Part shown: piece after piece, positions 21,741 to 33,849 of the stretch | Layout of the letters: every line of letters starts with the position of its first letter | Position numbering within the stretch: position 1 is the first letter of the stretch | NCBI GenBank assembly: GCA_029204225.1 | Contig: CM055113.1 | Coordinates: forward strand, 20,543,798-20,607,797 | Reading direction: 5' to 3' | Source: Diphasiastrum complanatum | Lineage: Eukaryota; Streptophyta; Lycopodiopsida; Lycopodiales; Lycopodiaceae | Length of the DNA: 64,000 bases | Position numbers and translations under genes: made by a program | The notes under the pieces: generated by a model | Database searches by the model: none | Told to the model about the DNA's origin: nothing | What the model saw: the letters and a program-made list of their open reading frames with translations, nothing else

Positions 21741-22095
21741 GCATATCTCCACACCTTGTATCCTCTTTAAAAAAAAAAAAAAAGGAAAAGAAAAGAAGTC
21801 CAGAAAAAGTATCAACGGACTGGACTCATCCTATTTTTCTTGTTTTTCACGTTAATTCATTTTCTCTTTCTTAATTTCATTTTGTAAAAACGCTTTTTTT
21901 GTTTTCCCCCCTCTCAACCTCAATTTTGTTGCCAAAATTTTTTCTCCTTGCTTTTCGCCAATTCTATTCCCCCTCTTGTCTATACCACCTTTCATCTTCT
22001 TTCGCAACGGTCTCACATCGCCATGCACGCCAACGCCAAGACATATGCAGGTGCCAAGGGACTATCAACAAAATCGCAGTGGGAAAACCAGCCAC

Positions 22096-22098
<3 letters not shown>

Positions 22099-22142
<44 letters not shown>
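22099..22142. repeat. (CT)n microsatellite
   Basis: About 21 uninterrupted CT units. Confidence 0.97.
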
Positions 22143-22144
<2 letters not shown>

Positions 22145-22323
22145 CTGGCACCTGGTCCATCGCGCCTGATCCATCGCCGCTGCCTGTCCCGCCTGCCCAT
22201 TGCAGATGGTGCCTACTGCACCTTGCTAATGATGCCTACAGCTCCATCGCGGCTGCCTGTCTCACCTGTCCATCACTGATGGTTCCTAGCTGATAGTGCT
22301 TGCCTATCCATCAGATCTGCAAA

Positions 22324-23093
22324 ATGCCTCGTCACAAAGGTGTTCTTGTTACTCCTGATCCATCTTCGATTTCCATCATTGCAGATCCAACTTCTCCTTC
22401 TACTTTTATGCCCGTTGCAATTCCTATCTCAACAATGAAACTACTCTAGCTATTCCCTTGACTCCAGACACTCTAGAAGCATCTGCTTCTCTCTCCACAT
22501 ATACCTTAGTCAGTCTTCTTCGTGAGGATCAACTCCGTCTATTTGAATACCTTAACAATCACAAAGTGAGACTTGCTTCCCATGATTCTCTGGTTCTCGC
22601 TGTGCAATCACACCTTCAGAAGCTAGACATTTCCATTGAAGCACTCAAGAACGAAGTTGCAGTTATCAAAAGTGAAACTTCTTCCCAAATCGCTACTTCA
22701 ACTAAAATTCAGCAGCTCGAAAGTCAGGTGGAACAGCACCATACGGCTGTCCAATCATGGGAAGATGTACTTTAAGGTTCGTCTACAATTATCTCTCCCC
22801 CTTCGCCATCATCGTTTTTCTCAACCACGTTCACCGAGGGCCATCTGCGGGAACACAAAGCTCTCAATGTTCGTGTTAGAGCTATTTTGAACTCCCAAAA
22901 TGTTGTTGAAGAAGCTGAAAAGTTTTTGGAAGGAAATCTTCAGCACCATAGCAAAGGTATGGAAACTGCCTGGCGACCTAAGGACCCAGATACTCTTGTC
23001 ATCCACTTCACGTTAGTGTCTCACCGGCACGAAGTTTTAGGGAAACGATCTAAATTGAGCCTCGATACTTCACGACTTGTGCATGTAACATGA
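22324..23093 (+). pseudogene. LINE ORF1-like coiled-coil protein remnant (tentative)
   Basis: After a short start piece (MPRHKGVLVTPDPSSI, 22324) and a frameshift, the reading holds a heptad-rich coiled coil (LQKLDISIEALKNEVAVIKS). After one stop (22773-22775) comes a globular block with ILNSQNVVEEAEKFLEGNL and DTLVIHFTLVSHRHEVLGKR ending at 23093. A coiled coil, then an RNA-binding-like fold, then a stretch with Arg plus the V-L-x-K-R-x-K-L pattern is how L1-type ORF1 chaperones are built. No reverse transcriptase follows. Confidence 0.4.
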
Positions 23094-23492
23094 CTAATAG
23101 ACACTTGTACACCCTTCACTAACTGATTCTGCTAAGAGTGCAAAGTTCAGAGGCCAGCTGCCACAACTTGTCAAACAAAGATAATCCTCCAACAACCATC
23201 AAATCGTATGGAACAATGAAGAGCACTTCAGAATCACACAAGGAATTAAGAAACACTCCCACACCCCTAGCATTCTACTCAATGATGTTTTACTCAACAG
23301 TGTTATGGGGAGGAAAGTAGCAACACCGCCTCAGAGACGAGAAACAAGTAGTGATTTTCTATTATCTGTTTAACTCAAGACGAACTAAAGCACTCAAAGG
23401 CAAAGTTGCAGTAAGGAAAAATTTATCAGCAATAAAATGCACTAGGAATACTTTCGGTAAAACCACGGCCGGCAAGCCATAAATTTCCTTAC

Positions 23493-26400
23493 CTCTACCA
23501 AGTTTTGTAGAAAGCATTGCAGGAACTCGAGGCTTCCCCTTCCTCTCCCAATGTGATTGGTTAGACACACTTCTAGGAGCACCATTGTTCAAAAGATCCC
23601 CATTCTCTGTCTTTGAGACAAAACTATTGCGCACAAGCTGATTTGATTTTTTCCTGACATACAAATCTTGCAACTGTTTTTCATGACCATCCTTGTTGGT
23701 CTGATCCTCCAGATATTCAGAAAGGCTTACAGGAGCAACAACAAGCTGGTTTGCTTTGCTGCGAACGTATGACCTGGTCATAGAAGGTGCAATTAAATTG
23801 TTCCCTCCCTGCCTTGATTCGAAGGTTAAATGAAGTCCATCATCCATGACGTTATTTCCAAGTGCCGTTTCCAGCTTATCAGCAACCACAATATCTTCTG
23901 CCCCAAGCTTGTTCCTATGATTTGTTGTTTCAATTGATACATTCTGTTCAGTTAGTAATTCTGGTATTACCTCAACAGGAGCCATTGACGGAAACTCTGA
24001 GGGAACTGCAAGGAAATTTGCAACAATCCCTTGTGATGATGCTGCCTGATTAGAAATTGCAGAAAGACTTCCTGCATCCATCCCAGATTTCTGCTCAAGA
24101 GCTCCACCCAAAAAATGGCTATAAACATCCAGACTATTTCTAGGACTTGAATTTTCGAAAGAAAAAGTTTTTGCCACAGATTCTATTGAGCGCCTTTCAG
24201 GTTGCGTGAAGGGTTTTGAGCTGATTGCAGTTGTATTAGCAGTAAGGCCTGATGTTCTTACCAAACTATTTCCCTTACGAACATATGAAGCAGGCTTCGT
24301 ACTTATTGCCATGTTTGTGACTTCCCCAGATTGACCAGTTGTAAGGTGAGGTTTTCTATTTACAGATGATTCACGAGAACCAGTCAAAGAAGGTGAATTA
24401 TCCCTGTGCCAAGTCCTCGTGGCAGGAGAACGACTCCAAACAGATCCTTTCTGAAGATTCTTTTGGAAATAAGCCCTTGATGAAAGCTTTGGTGTTAAAC
24501 TTAACACCGGATGTTTAGGTTGAAGAACTTGGTCCTCCCTTTCCCGAATTCGAATATCATCTTTCTGCTCATGACCATTGAATTTTGTCACTGCAGTGTC
24601 TTCATTCGATGGCTTGCTCAAACTCAAAAGTACAGTACTTGACTTTTGCTTTTCAAATGCCAAAGGCAAAGTATCCTTTTTCTTTGTAAAAACCTGACAT
24701 GGTGAAAGTTTTGGTAATTTTGAGGCAGAAATTGCTGTATTATGTTTTGTCTGCAAGCTATAGCCAGCTTTGGATGTTTCGTGTTGCTGATGACCAGGTT
24801 TGACTGTTATAGCTTCCTCATGTTTTCTAGGTTGCTGGGCTGGATCGGCATCACATTGTGGACTTGATGGAACCTGTTCCTGAGAACTTCCCAACGAATC
24901 TACTATGGTAGTTGAAGTTTTGGAATAGTGCAGTACAACTTTGCCAGGTGGAGTACTATCATAAGCTTCCAAAGAACGAGCCTCACCTACGCTAACAGTA
25001 CAATCAGAGGAGGCAATTCTGTTTATTATTGAAGAGAACTCTCTGTGAACAAAGTCCCCTGATTCACATTTTTTTATTGTAATCAAACGTTCAACATCAG
25101 CATCCATTCCTTTCAATGCTTCAACATTCTGTTGGCCATTATCAACTTCGTCATCTTGAAGATCTGAGGAAACTGGCTTGCCCATTTCCAAGGAAGATTG
25201 ATCTGGAATGCTTCTAATAATTGAAACACTGCACGGGTACTCCTGCTGCTTACAATAAATTCCCAATCTACTGTTTCCATGAAACTTACTGTCAGGGCTA
25301 ACGTGCTCCACTGGACGACCTGTATTGTCTTCACATGGGTAAATTTCATGATTCTGATGTTGGCATGGGTCTGAATCATTGCTATCAATGCACAAATTAT
25401 CACATACAGCGCTCGGCCCTTGAACACATACTTGAAATGGGTCTAAAGTTTGCAACCCCTCCAGCACTTTCCAACATGCTGAATCTATCCTGGAAACATC
25501 TGATGGCTGGACAGATAGAGAAAATTGCAATTTCTCTGAGTTTTCCGACAGACGCTGTGAGCCTCCTAGCAGCTGAAAGCCAGAGCTTGTCTCTTGTGAC
25601 TGCTGAGTCAGGCCTTGGGCAGATTCCTTTGTTTCAGATACGTTGTGTACATTCTTATCTATTTGAACATTACAATGATGTGTTTCGTTAACCTTTTCCT
25701 GATACTCAGACACAAACTGTACACTTGTATCCTCCTTATCATCACCTTGCTGTTGCTTGTTTACTATTTTCTGAGATTCAACTCCCTTAATTCCATTCTT
25801 TTCACCACTAGCAGCAAAGTCGTGTGGAGATGCTAAATGAACCACATTGTTGACACTATTGGCCTTAATTTTTGATGAATTAGCAAATTGCTCATATTTT
25901 CTAAATTTCAAAGGCTTCTCTTTTCCCGAGGTTGTGGGTACACTAGCAATCTTGTCATGAAGGCGTTTCTTACTCAAGGCTGCTGGTTGATGTCTGCCGC
26001 CTTCAACTTCTTGAGAAACCAGAGTTTGATCATGCTCTCTGCCACGGCTTTTAGGACTTGCTTTTATGCTACCTCTAGGAAAGATCTTCTTGGAATGCTT
26101 GGTGGCATTTGAGTCGTTTTCTGCTTGCAGCCTTGAGTGGATCGACACAGAGGGCTGAGTCTGCTTTAAAGAAGCTCTTGCTCTTGAAGGTTCTAAGCGT
26201 CGTTTCACTTCGCCATGGTCGCTCAACCTTCGTTGAATTCTCTCAGAAGTTGACCTAATTTCATCGTATAAACGATCCCTTCCGCCAGGACTGCGGTACC
26301 TAAAACGCGGTGATAAAGACCTATCAGACAGAGACGTTGTCACCCTTTTTTTGGCTGGCTTTCGGTTAATTGACCTCTCATCCTTTCCAGCTGCAAAATC

Positions 26401-27609
26401 ATTGGAGGTAAGGGAAATGCCAGAATCTCTTCCAGCCACTTTTGGATAATCAACAACAAAGTTTGTAGTCAAAGATGCCTGGTTAGGGTTAGTGTTTCCC
26501 TGTTTATATGTGCCAGTAGTTCCAACGCCAAAGGAAGCACCAAATCCATGATAATTTCTTTCTACTGAGTCCGCCCTCCCTTGTCTAGCACCAGAAATAG
26601 TCAAATCACCTGCATAAGCTCCAGATTCAGACCCTGACAGCCTTCTTGCTCTTTGCACCTCTTCTCTCTCTAAATGAACGCTTTCTTCCCTATGTCGCTT
26701 ATTCAACACCGGCTCTGCCGGATTTCTGAAAGCAGGAAGGCTCGATGCAAGATTTTCTTGATTCCGTGACTGATATAATGCCGCTGGTTGAGGATAACCC
26801 AAATCTGGAACCCTTCTGCCTAAAAACTGGTCCAAAAACAGAGATGGCTGTTTTTCTGCAACAGGGTAAACGGCATGAACCCTAGAATCGGTCTTCGAGT
26901 GATCCCTGTCTAACAGCCCTGATTCCCAAACTGAAAACCTATTTCTACTGAAGGGGTCTGCCAAAGATCCACCGCGAAAAACCTCATCTGCAATACGTGC
27001 CTTCTCATGATCGTTATTGACTGCCTGCGGCTGGTGGTACGCAAAGCTTCTTGACTGCTTTAAGGCTTGCCTTAACCTCACAACATCCTCCGGCAACAAG
27101 TTTGATTCATATGGCAGTACGGGGGGCTCCAAGCGCTGAAGATCCGACCCAGACAAAGTGTAAGCAACCCTTGGCTCCCGATCTACCCATCGACTCTCCG
27201 GCTCAAGGAAGGCAGCAGACTGATGCCCCCTTAGGGTTCCACTCAGCCTCTGCCGATAAGCAGCAGCAGCAGCCGCCGCACCAATACTCTCCACACCTTT
27301 ATCAGAAACTAATACCCGACTACTGGACTGAGCTAGAGGAGGCGGCAGCGGCAGCGGCCGCTGACGCATTCGGAAAGCCTCCTCATCGCTGATCAAACGC
27401 TGATGATGCATGTGCTGCTGCTGTTGCTGCTGCTGCTGCTGATGTTGCTGCTGCAAATAGAGCAAATGATTGGGGAGTCGAATTGGGAGGGGGGCAAGAG
27501 GCTGTTGCCCCTGATAAGCAGAATGCATCAAGAAGCGTCCGCCATCGCTGCCGTCTGTTCTCGCTCCACGAAGATCATGGCGATCTAGAACTGGAGGCGG
27601 CATGGCCAT
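23493..27609 (-). CDS. CCCH zinc-finger protein (C3H7/ZC3H3-like), exon 1
   Basis: The reading is open for 4117 nt from ATG at 27609 to the donor GAG|GTAAGG at 23493/23492, leaving in phase 1. It starts MAMPPPVLDRHDLRG. A polyglutamine run follows near residues 53-65, then a long disordered, Ser/Arg- and Gln-rich region. The family marker is a motif of the type YVRxxxNxLVR, seen three times near the exon end: SYVRKGNSLVRTSG (about 24260-24300), SYVRSKANQLVVAP (about 23740-23785) and LYVRKKSNQLVRN (about 23620-23660). These repeats occur in plant C3H7 and animal ZC3H3, nuclear proteins with five CCCH fingers; animal ZC3H3 acts in mRNA 3' processing and export. Exons 2-4 continue in frame. The ORF running on to 23362 is intron read-through. 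Confidence 0.85.
27411..27456. repeat. CAG/CTG repeat inside coding exon (polyglutamine)
   Basis: Tandem CTG on the plus strand, interrupted by GTTG and GATG, encodes the QQQHQQQQQQQQQHMHHQ stretch of the CCCH protein. A site where length variation would be expected. Confidence 0.9.
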
Positions 27610-27780
27610 GCTCTCTACTTGCTTCTGCTTCTCTTTTCACACAATTAAGACGACGAAGAAAGGGCCGTCCTCCTTACGATCCATCGCCATCGCCATCGCC
27701 ATCGCCATCGCCATCGCTCGCGCTGCATACGCTCTATCACTGAAAAGCTCTACAAGGAGCGAGAAGACTATGAGGGTGGC
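27610..27780 (-). promoter_or_regulatory. 5' untranslated region/promoter of the CCCH gene, with (CCATCG)n
   Basis: Directly upstream of the ATG. It contains a hexamer run CCATCG x6 (about 27682-27717; CGATGG on the sense strand). No TATA box is clear. Confidence 0.5.
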
Positions 27781-29911
27781 TTAGTTTCCAGAATGACGGG
27801 CTTGAAATTTGCGTGAGCGTGCTTGAAATAAAGGTTGCCCTTCTTTTGTAGAGGACCCTTCTTTGTTGACGGCCTGCAGCCCTTCTCTATTAAGCTTGAC
27901 GGCCTATAGCTTTGCAGATTTGCCACGTAACGTATGACCATTCTCTCCAAGGCACTATTGAACTCCAACTTCCAAGGCCATGTTTATAAGGGCTTTTAAG
28001 GGCCAAACTCCCTGGCGGCACTTTTACAAGGCCAACTCCCTTGGGCGGTGCTTTTAAGCATTGCTCGGAAACCTCTTTTGAGTTATCCGCGAAAAACTTG
28101 CATTTTATAGAACTTCTCAATTTTTTGAAGACTTTTACTCATAAAAGGGTTTATATGCTTGTATAAAAAACTGTCAAATATTTTATGAAATCGATTTTTG
28201 AAAAAACTTGTTAATTCCATTCCTATACTTTGCCAATTTTTCCAAGCACTGCTTTTAAGTAACGCATTTTTCTTTGCACATCCTTTGAAATTGCAAGATT
28301 CTTTTTTTAGCTTTGACTCGTAATATTTTTTGCTTTGCTCCCGCAGCATTAATAGGTTGCTGTGGCGATTTGTTAATAGTTGAGGTCTCACTTCTAAGTG
28401 GGTTTGAGCATTTAGATGAGTCTTTTTAATTTTTTATATTTTTTAAGTTGCAATTTTTATGTTTTTATATTTTCACAATTCGAATGCCTTGCTAGGGCAA
28501 AGATTCTCGCAATATTTTAATAACTTTGTGTAATTCATTTTTTATTTTTAAATACTTTAAAATTGCAAAATAATTTCATTTCTTAAACTTGCATTACATA
28601 TATGTTCTAGATCTTTTACCGCCTTTTAGATTGTATGTTGAAAATCGACACCTTTTTACACACTTTTTAAACTGCAAAAAAATGTGTTGTTTTTTAACAT
28701 GCACGACAAAGCTGCTTGCGATATGCTCGTGATCTTTCTTATCACTTTGTTAGCTTTGTCACGATAACATTAAGGACTAGATAATGGTTTTTGTAACGAT
28801 ATAATGGCAAGTCCTCACATTGAGCGATGGGATGACGACGCTCCGAGAAAGAAAAAAATTATAGACTGAATTTTCAAAACTTTGTCAATGACTTTATCAG
28901 TGAGAGTGATCTATTTTCAAGATTCTATCTATGAGACCTATGTATTTTCAAGATTCCATTCATGAGGGCTCAAGGTTCTATTCGTCAGGACTCCGTATTT
29001 TGATGGCTGAAAATCACAATCAAACAAAGTTCTAGAAAAACATAAGGTCTCATTATTTTGCCCTTGGTAGTTGGTGGTCCCCAAAATAATCTAAATCGCT
29101 GATTTATGTATGATTTGAGTTGACAAACAATATGTTTGTCGTGATGATTCTGTCAAAGTTAAGTTTATTTGTTTCCTCTATGTAATTTTAAAATGAAAAA
29201 TTTGTTGTTTTCTTCTTCCTTTTTTTGACTTGCAAAACAAAAAAAAATTCATTTTCCATTGTGCATGGCAAAGTTGATGGCATCATTAGAGAAAATATTG
29301 GCCCAAAGAGAGCCCTATAAGGAAGGCCATGTACGAGAGAGAAAAATAACTATAAAGTAATTATAATATCATTTTCTAACTTCTTTACGCATCTGCCCGC
29401 ACTACTTTCCATGTAAATGAATGCACCTTAGTTAGTCACATCAAACTTCACTGGTGTTTAACCATAGTAAAAATATAATTTTTCAAAATACTGAAATATT
29501 CTCTCCCAATAGTTGAGAACACTCAAAAATTTGAATTATGAGTGACATTTCTGAAAAAAGCTTACGCCATCTCTATTTCCAGGGTCAAATCTCATATTTG
29601 TCTCTTGTTAAAGATATGGATGTGCTCAACAGAAAGGTCTGAAGCAACAAGAGGAAAAGACTGGTAAACAAGGATATATGTGATCTATCATCCAGAGGAG
29701 GTCATAGAAAAAGACGAATTTGTGCATTCAAGTAAGTTATAGCTTATTTGGTATTGAATATTGCTTGAACTTTTTGATTCATTCATAATCACTAATTTTG
29801 TTATTTATTCATTTCAACTTTTTGTTGATTTGTTTATTGTATATTGCTGTAAATACTATGAGTGTCCTAATTTCTACTGACATTTTCATGAACATTATGT
29901 TTGCAATGCAG
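27781..29911. other. AT-rich intergenic stretch, no gene found
   Basis: It has short internal repeats only: TTGACGGCCT at 27869 and 27897; AGGGCCAA/AAGGCCAACTCCCT with GGCGG around 28008-28055; and TATTTTCAAGATTC at about 28911 and 28947. It lies upstream of the CCCH gene and may contain its distal promoter and an eroded LTR. Confidence 0.55.
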
Positions 29912-32101
29912 ATCAGCATTGGTTGTTGAAGACCATTTGGCCGATGAGATTTCAATTGGAAACTCACTAGGCTCTATCTTGACTTCTAAATCTATGAAAT
30001 CAATGTTAAATAATAACAGAATGAAAAAGATTAAGGCTTCAGTTACTAATAGCATTATGGATGAAGTTGGAAAAATATTAGACACTACATTGCTTCAGGG
30101 GGCATTTGACTTTTCTAGCATCAGTAGGGAAGCATATGCAACAATGTTTAAGATGTTAAAGGAGGCATTTGCACAAGTAAATACTTAAAGGTTTCCAATC
30201 CCACAACCATTTCATCTTTTAAAAAAAAAAGAAGACATGTTAAACCATGGTATGTAAACAATAGTTGGTAATCCATCTCATATCAATGAAGTGTATTGCT
30301 CGAAAGGAGAAAGTCTAGCTTATAACAATTCCCACAATTTATTTATTGACATTAATCAGTTATTACCATTCATCATAAATTTTTACGGTACAAGTTGATA
30401 GTTGTTCTCAAGTTAGATGAGTCTGAAATTAATAAAAGGACAAAAAATGGAAAGAGTCAGTCTCACGATCATGAATGGAGCACTTTCAAATTCAGAAGAC
30501 TCAGAAGGCCTCAATTTCAGTGTTCAATCAGAAAATGATATCTGGTGGTTGGCAGCATTTCAGGTATAGCAGTTCCTTCGCATAATAAATAGGGATAATC
30601 ATTTGAATATGGATTTCATATGGAAAATTTTCTCTCTGTTAATATTATGAGGCTAGTCACGTTTTTGTATTCTCTTATAGGTGCTGAAGAAGACCATGAC
30701 ATTCTCTCATGGATATTTAATAGAACATCATATCTTGCCACCATAAAAAATCACATGGAGAGAATTCCACTCAATATTTCTGGAATTGGCACTTTCAACA
30801 TTGAATGACATTTAGCAGGATATTTGAACACATTAAAATGTATGTTCAATGTATCTCATGGCGCTAACTCTAAACACCCTTGTTTGTACTGCATGAAAAC
30901 GACAAAAGACATGACAAGGAGTACAAGAATATCAAGAGATCGAGAAGATCCTAATTGGAAACCTGTACTACTGATTCTTCTACGAAATGTTCATATCTGT
31001 ACATTGCATGCGGAGGTGCGTATTATAAAAAAAATAATATATCTTCACATCTTGTTTGTATGGAATTCCGAGCCAGAGGCCTTTGAGAAGGAAGTTATTT
31101 TCAGATCAGAGTATGTGTTGTCCAGAGCAGGCTTACATAAAGGCCACGTTAAAATAAAAAAAGATGAAAGCTATTAGGTAAAAAAACTTAGTTTTATAAA
31201 TATGCTTGTCGAGTGCCACCAGGTCCTGATGATGAATCATGTCCTTATTTTGAGATTTGAATAACAGAGTATTGAGCAAGGACTTAAATCTGAGATATAT
31301 CTCAGAAAATGCCTCCACACCAGGGCCCTCAGTTATAGAAGGTAAAAGAAGAGAAATTTGATTCTCTACTTCATGATGTCGTTCGAGAAATACCGACAAC
31401 GGCAATTTCAATTGGAGAGATAACCATTAGATCTCTCAAGGTATATTCAATTATCTCTGATATGCATGTATTTCTTTTTAAATTCAAATGTATCGTCATA
31501 GCATAAATAAAATTTCTATCATAATATTACTGATTTTCATTCTATATATGCAGTGTGTACAGCAAAAAGACGCTTTTAGTTGTGCATGGTTCGTCTTGTC
31601 CAATACGAAGTTTTTTTTTCAGTGGTATAATTTACAAGTGGATGTAGATATTGAAAAGGTAATATTCTGTTCATTTGTAGTTCCTTTCATTCTGATTCAT
31701 ATTTTTTTACTATCATTGTTTGTAATTGTTGATTCTCGTGTTTTGTGATGACAGTTCACTCTTGAGCCGTATACTCCTAATGATGTATATAGATTTCGGC
31801 AAGAGTTGATCAGAACCTATGTCCAATACGGTGTAAGCGTTGCACCTGCAATTGAGGGCCCTCAAAAGAAAGCTGCTCCTGTCTTAACAGCCTTTCAGGT
31901 TGCTCAGGATGCAGATCTTATATTATATGATCAAAATGGAATAAAAGTCCTTCCTAATATAGAGGAAGGCAATTTTATAGCAGATATTCCTCTTGGCTTA
32001 AAAGGCATTGAGGCCCTTCCCGAAACAGAGGAGGGCGAGATTATAGAAGGAGCTGTTGCCTTATCAGTTCCTAATACTGATAAAAAAAATATAGAAAATT
32101 A
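29912..32101 (+). pseudogene. unknown multi-exon gene or transposon with a CX2C/ICTLHA domain, decayed
   Basis: Open pieces are separated by plausible splice sites: acceptor GCAATGCAG before 29912; donor near 30562 (TTTCAGGTATAG) with acceptor CTTATAG near 30680; and donor AAAAGGTAAT near 31658 with acceptor GATGACAG at 31755. Pieces include SMKSMLNNNRMKKIKASVTN, then HLAGYLNTLKCMFNVSHGAN followed by KHPCLYC (about 30810-30895), then NVHICTLHAEVRIIKKIIYL (about 30985-31045). The last exon, 31756-32101, starts FTLEPYTPNDVYRFRQEL and ends at TAA. The Asp-like/Leu-Lys, then CX2C, then His-Ala-x-x-Arg-Ile order recalls DDE-type enzymes such as the RAG1/Transib core, but I cannot name the family. 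Stops near 30807 and 31175 suggest decay. Confidence 0.4.
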
Positions 32102-32445
32102 ATTGAATAGAGATCTATTTGTAAATAGAGAGACACCAAAAAAAAATACAATCATTTTACATGTACCCGTTTATAGATTTTTTTTATTGATATCAATATA
32201 GATTCTTACAATCGGGTTGTGTCCATAGTATAATACTGGAATGCAATTTTTTATTTAGATAAAAAGACATGATGATTGGCATGTATTTGCTGATAGTGAA
32301 TCTTAATGTTCTTCCATAAGTTGGATTGTTTCGCCAATATCTCTGCATTTGATCTTGAGCTCATGTCTTTTATGTACCTGCATAAAACTAATACAAAGTT
32401 AGTTAGAATCAGTACAAAGATTGTATTAGAAAGTTTCGATTGAAA
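32102..32445. other. no gene found
   Basis: AT-rich spacer between two unknown units on opposite strands. It has a poly(A) run (about 32139-32146) and poly(T) (about 32176-32186). Confidence 0.55.
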
Positions 32446-33786
32446 CTATTCATAAAAGATTGAGTGTTTACAGTTACTTACGAATTTACCATTGAAAATG
32501 AATCTGAAGTCTGAAAGTACATCATCTTGTAGGAGCAATAGTTCCCGCCAGATGTAGTTTAGACTCCAATCTTCTTCCACCTCAACACATGTCAAAACGA
32601 CATTGTATATAATTTTAATATTTTTTCGTTTTGAATATCCATTGGCTGCCAAGTCTTGATCGAGTGACATCCATTTACTTTTATTTATTTTTTCATCTTT
32701 GATAATGGAAGCATAAGCTCAACATTTTTTTTTCAATTTGATAACGAAAGCACATGGAAGACATTTTAATTCTGCATTCTATTTCTCCACCTGATCTTTT
32801 GTCCCAACCTTCATCCATAAGTTCAGATAATAAACTATCTGATAAATTTTTGCATACAAACATCATTGGGGTTTTGTGTACATTGACACTTGAAAAGAAA
32901 TCCACAAATATATTCAAAAAAATAAACCAACTCAATCTGACTGTTTTTTATCTTGTGCTCAATTTTAATAAATTTTTTACATCATTATATACCTTGCAAC
33001 GAAATGATTCTGAAACTGTAACATCTGGTGCAATCCATTCATCACTTTCAAAACTAGGTAATGGAATTGGTACTATTTGTCCAAAATTTTCTTTTGTATT
33101 AGGAATGTACATTGATTCATAAAAAAAGATCCCACTATCAGCTAGATCTTTTGCAATTCTACCTCGATATTGCAGTTGTCCAATATCAGTGTGAATAACA
33201 ATTCACACACATGCTAAAGATCCACTCGGCTCTCATTCATTTATGTTGGATGGATATAAATCTGCAAGAGAAAAATGATCAGATTGGCAAGTTTACTATT
33301 AGATATTTATGAATGACAAAAATCAAAGTATCAAAAATATCAATACTCACAATTGTTTTTTTTGTGATCCTGACAGTTGAATCCTTGCACATTTATCTCT
33401 GAATGCATATATACATGTTGGACTAGAATTCCATAAATAGATTTTCCTCCTCATGATGTATCCAAAATTCTGGCCTTCCAATAAGATCGAAATGATAGTT
33501 TTGATCTTTTCTTTTTTCAAAATGCTCCTCTTGATGATGGATGTCTCAAAACCCAAGAGTTTTTTGAATATTTTCTTGGCACCCATAATCCATTATCATC
33601 TGTCTCGTTGAATAGAAGCACATAGTCAATTGAGGAGCACGGCTTCCTTGATGGTGCCATTTGTAATTTGCATGCAAAAATTTGAAACAATGAACTATGA
33701 ATCTGAAAATTTGCGTAGACAAAAAGCCATGAATCTGAGAAAAAGTGTTAGCAAAAATTTGAAACACCGATCTATTTGGCGCCACA
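32446..33786 (-). pseudogene. unknown spliced gene-like unit, decayed
   Basis: Minus-strand open pieces lie at 33546-33785, 33347-33586, about 32980-33170 and 32446-32670. A strong intron is visible: donor CAATT|GTGAGT at about 33349 and acceptor TCTTGCAG|ATTTAT at about 33263. The best piece reads DIGQLQYRGRIAKDLADSGI, then PLPSFESDEWIAPDV (about 33020-33200). No domain is recognised, and frame breaks are present. It lies convergent with the unknown unit at 29912-32101 and could be an unrelated element or its partner. Confidence 0.3.
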
Positions 33787-33849
33787 AATTAACTCTGGTT
33801 AACCCTGTTAACCATGATTTGACAATGCATATACTTTAATGGTACATCG

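Larger units (their letters stand above)
13407..23492 (-). other. intron 1 of the CCCH zinc-finger gene, about 10 kb
   Basis: It is bounded on the minus strand by GAG|GTAAGG at 23493/23492 and TTGCAG|TA at 13407/13406. It holds a copia integrase fragment, coiled-coil and proline-rich ORF remnants, a gag-only LTR element, a CT microsatellite and a LINE-ORF1-like remnant. All of these read on the plus strand, antisense to the host gene. Confidence 0.8.

Noticed and set aside
21899-22293. Three overlapping ORFs around the 22.1-kb CT tract
   Set aside because: They stay open only because of the CT repeat and show no conserved motif.
27051-27784. Plus-strand ORFs opposite the start of the CCCH exon 1
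   Set aside because: Antisense shadows of a long conserved coding exon and of the CAG and CCATCG repeats.
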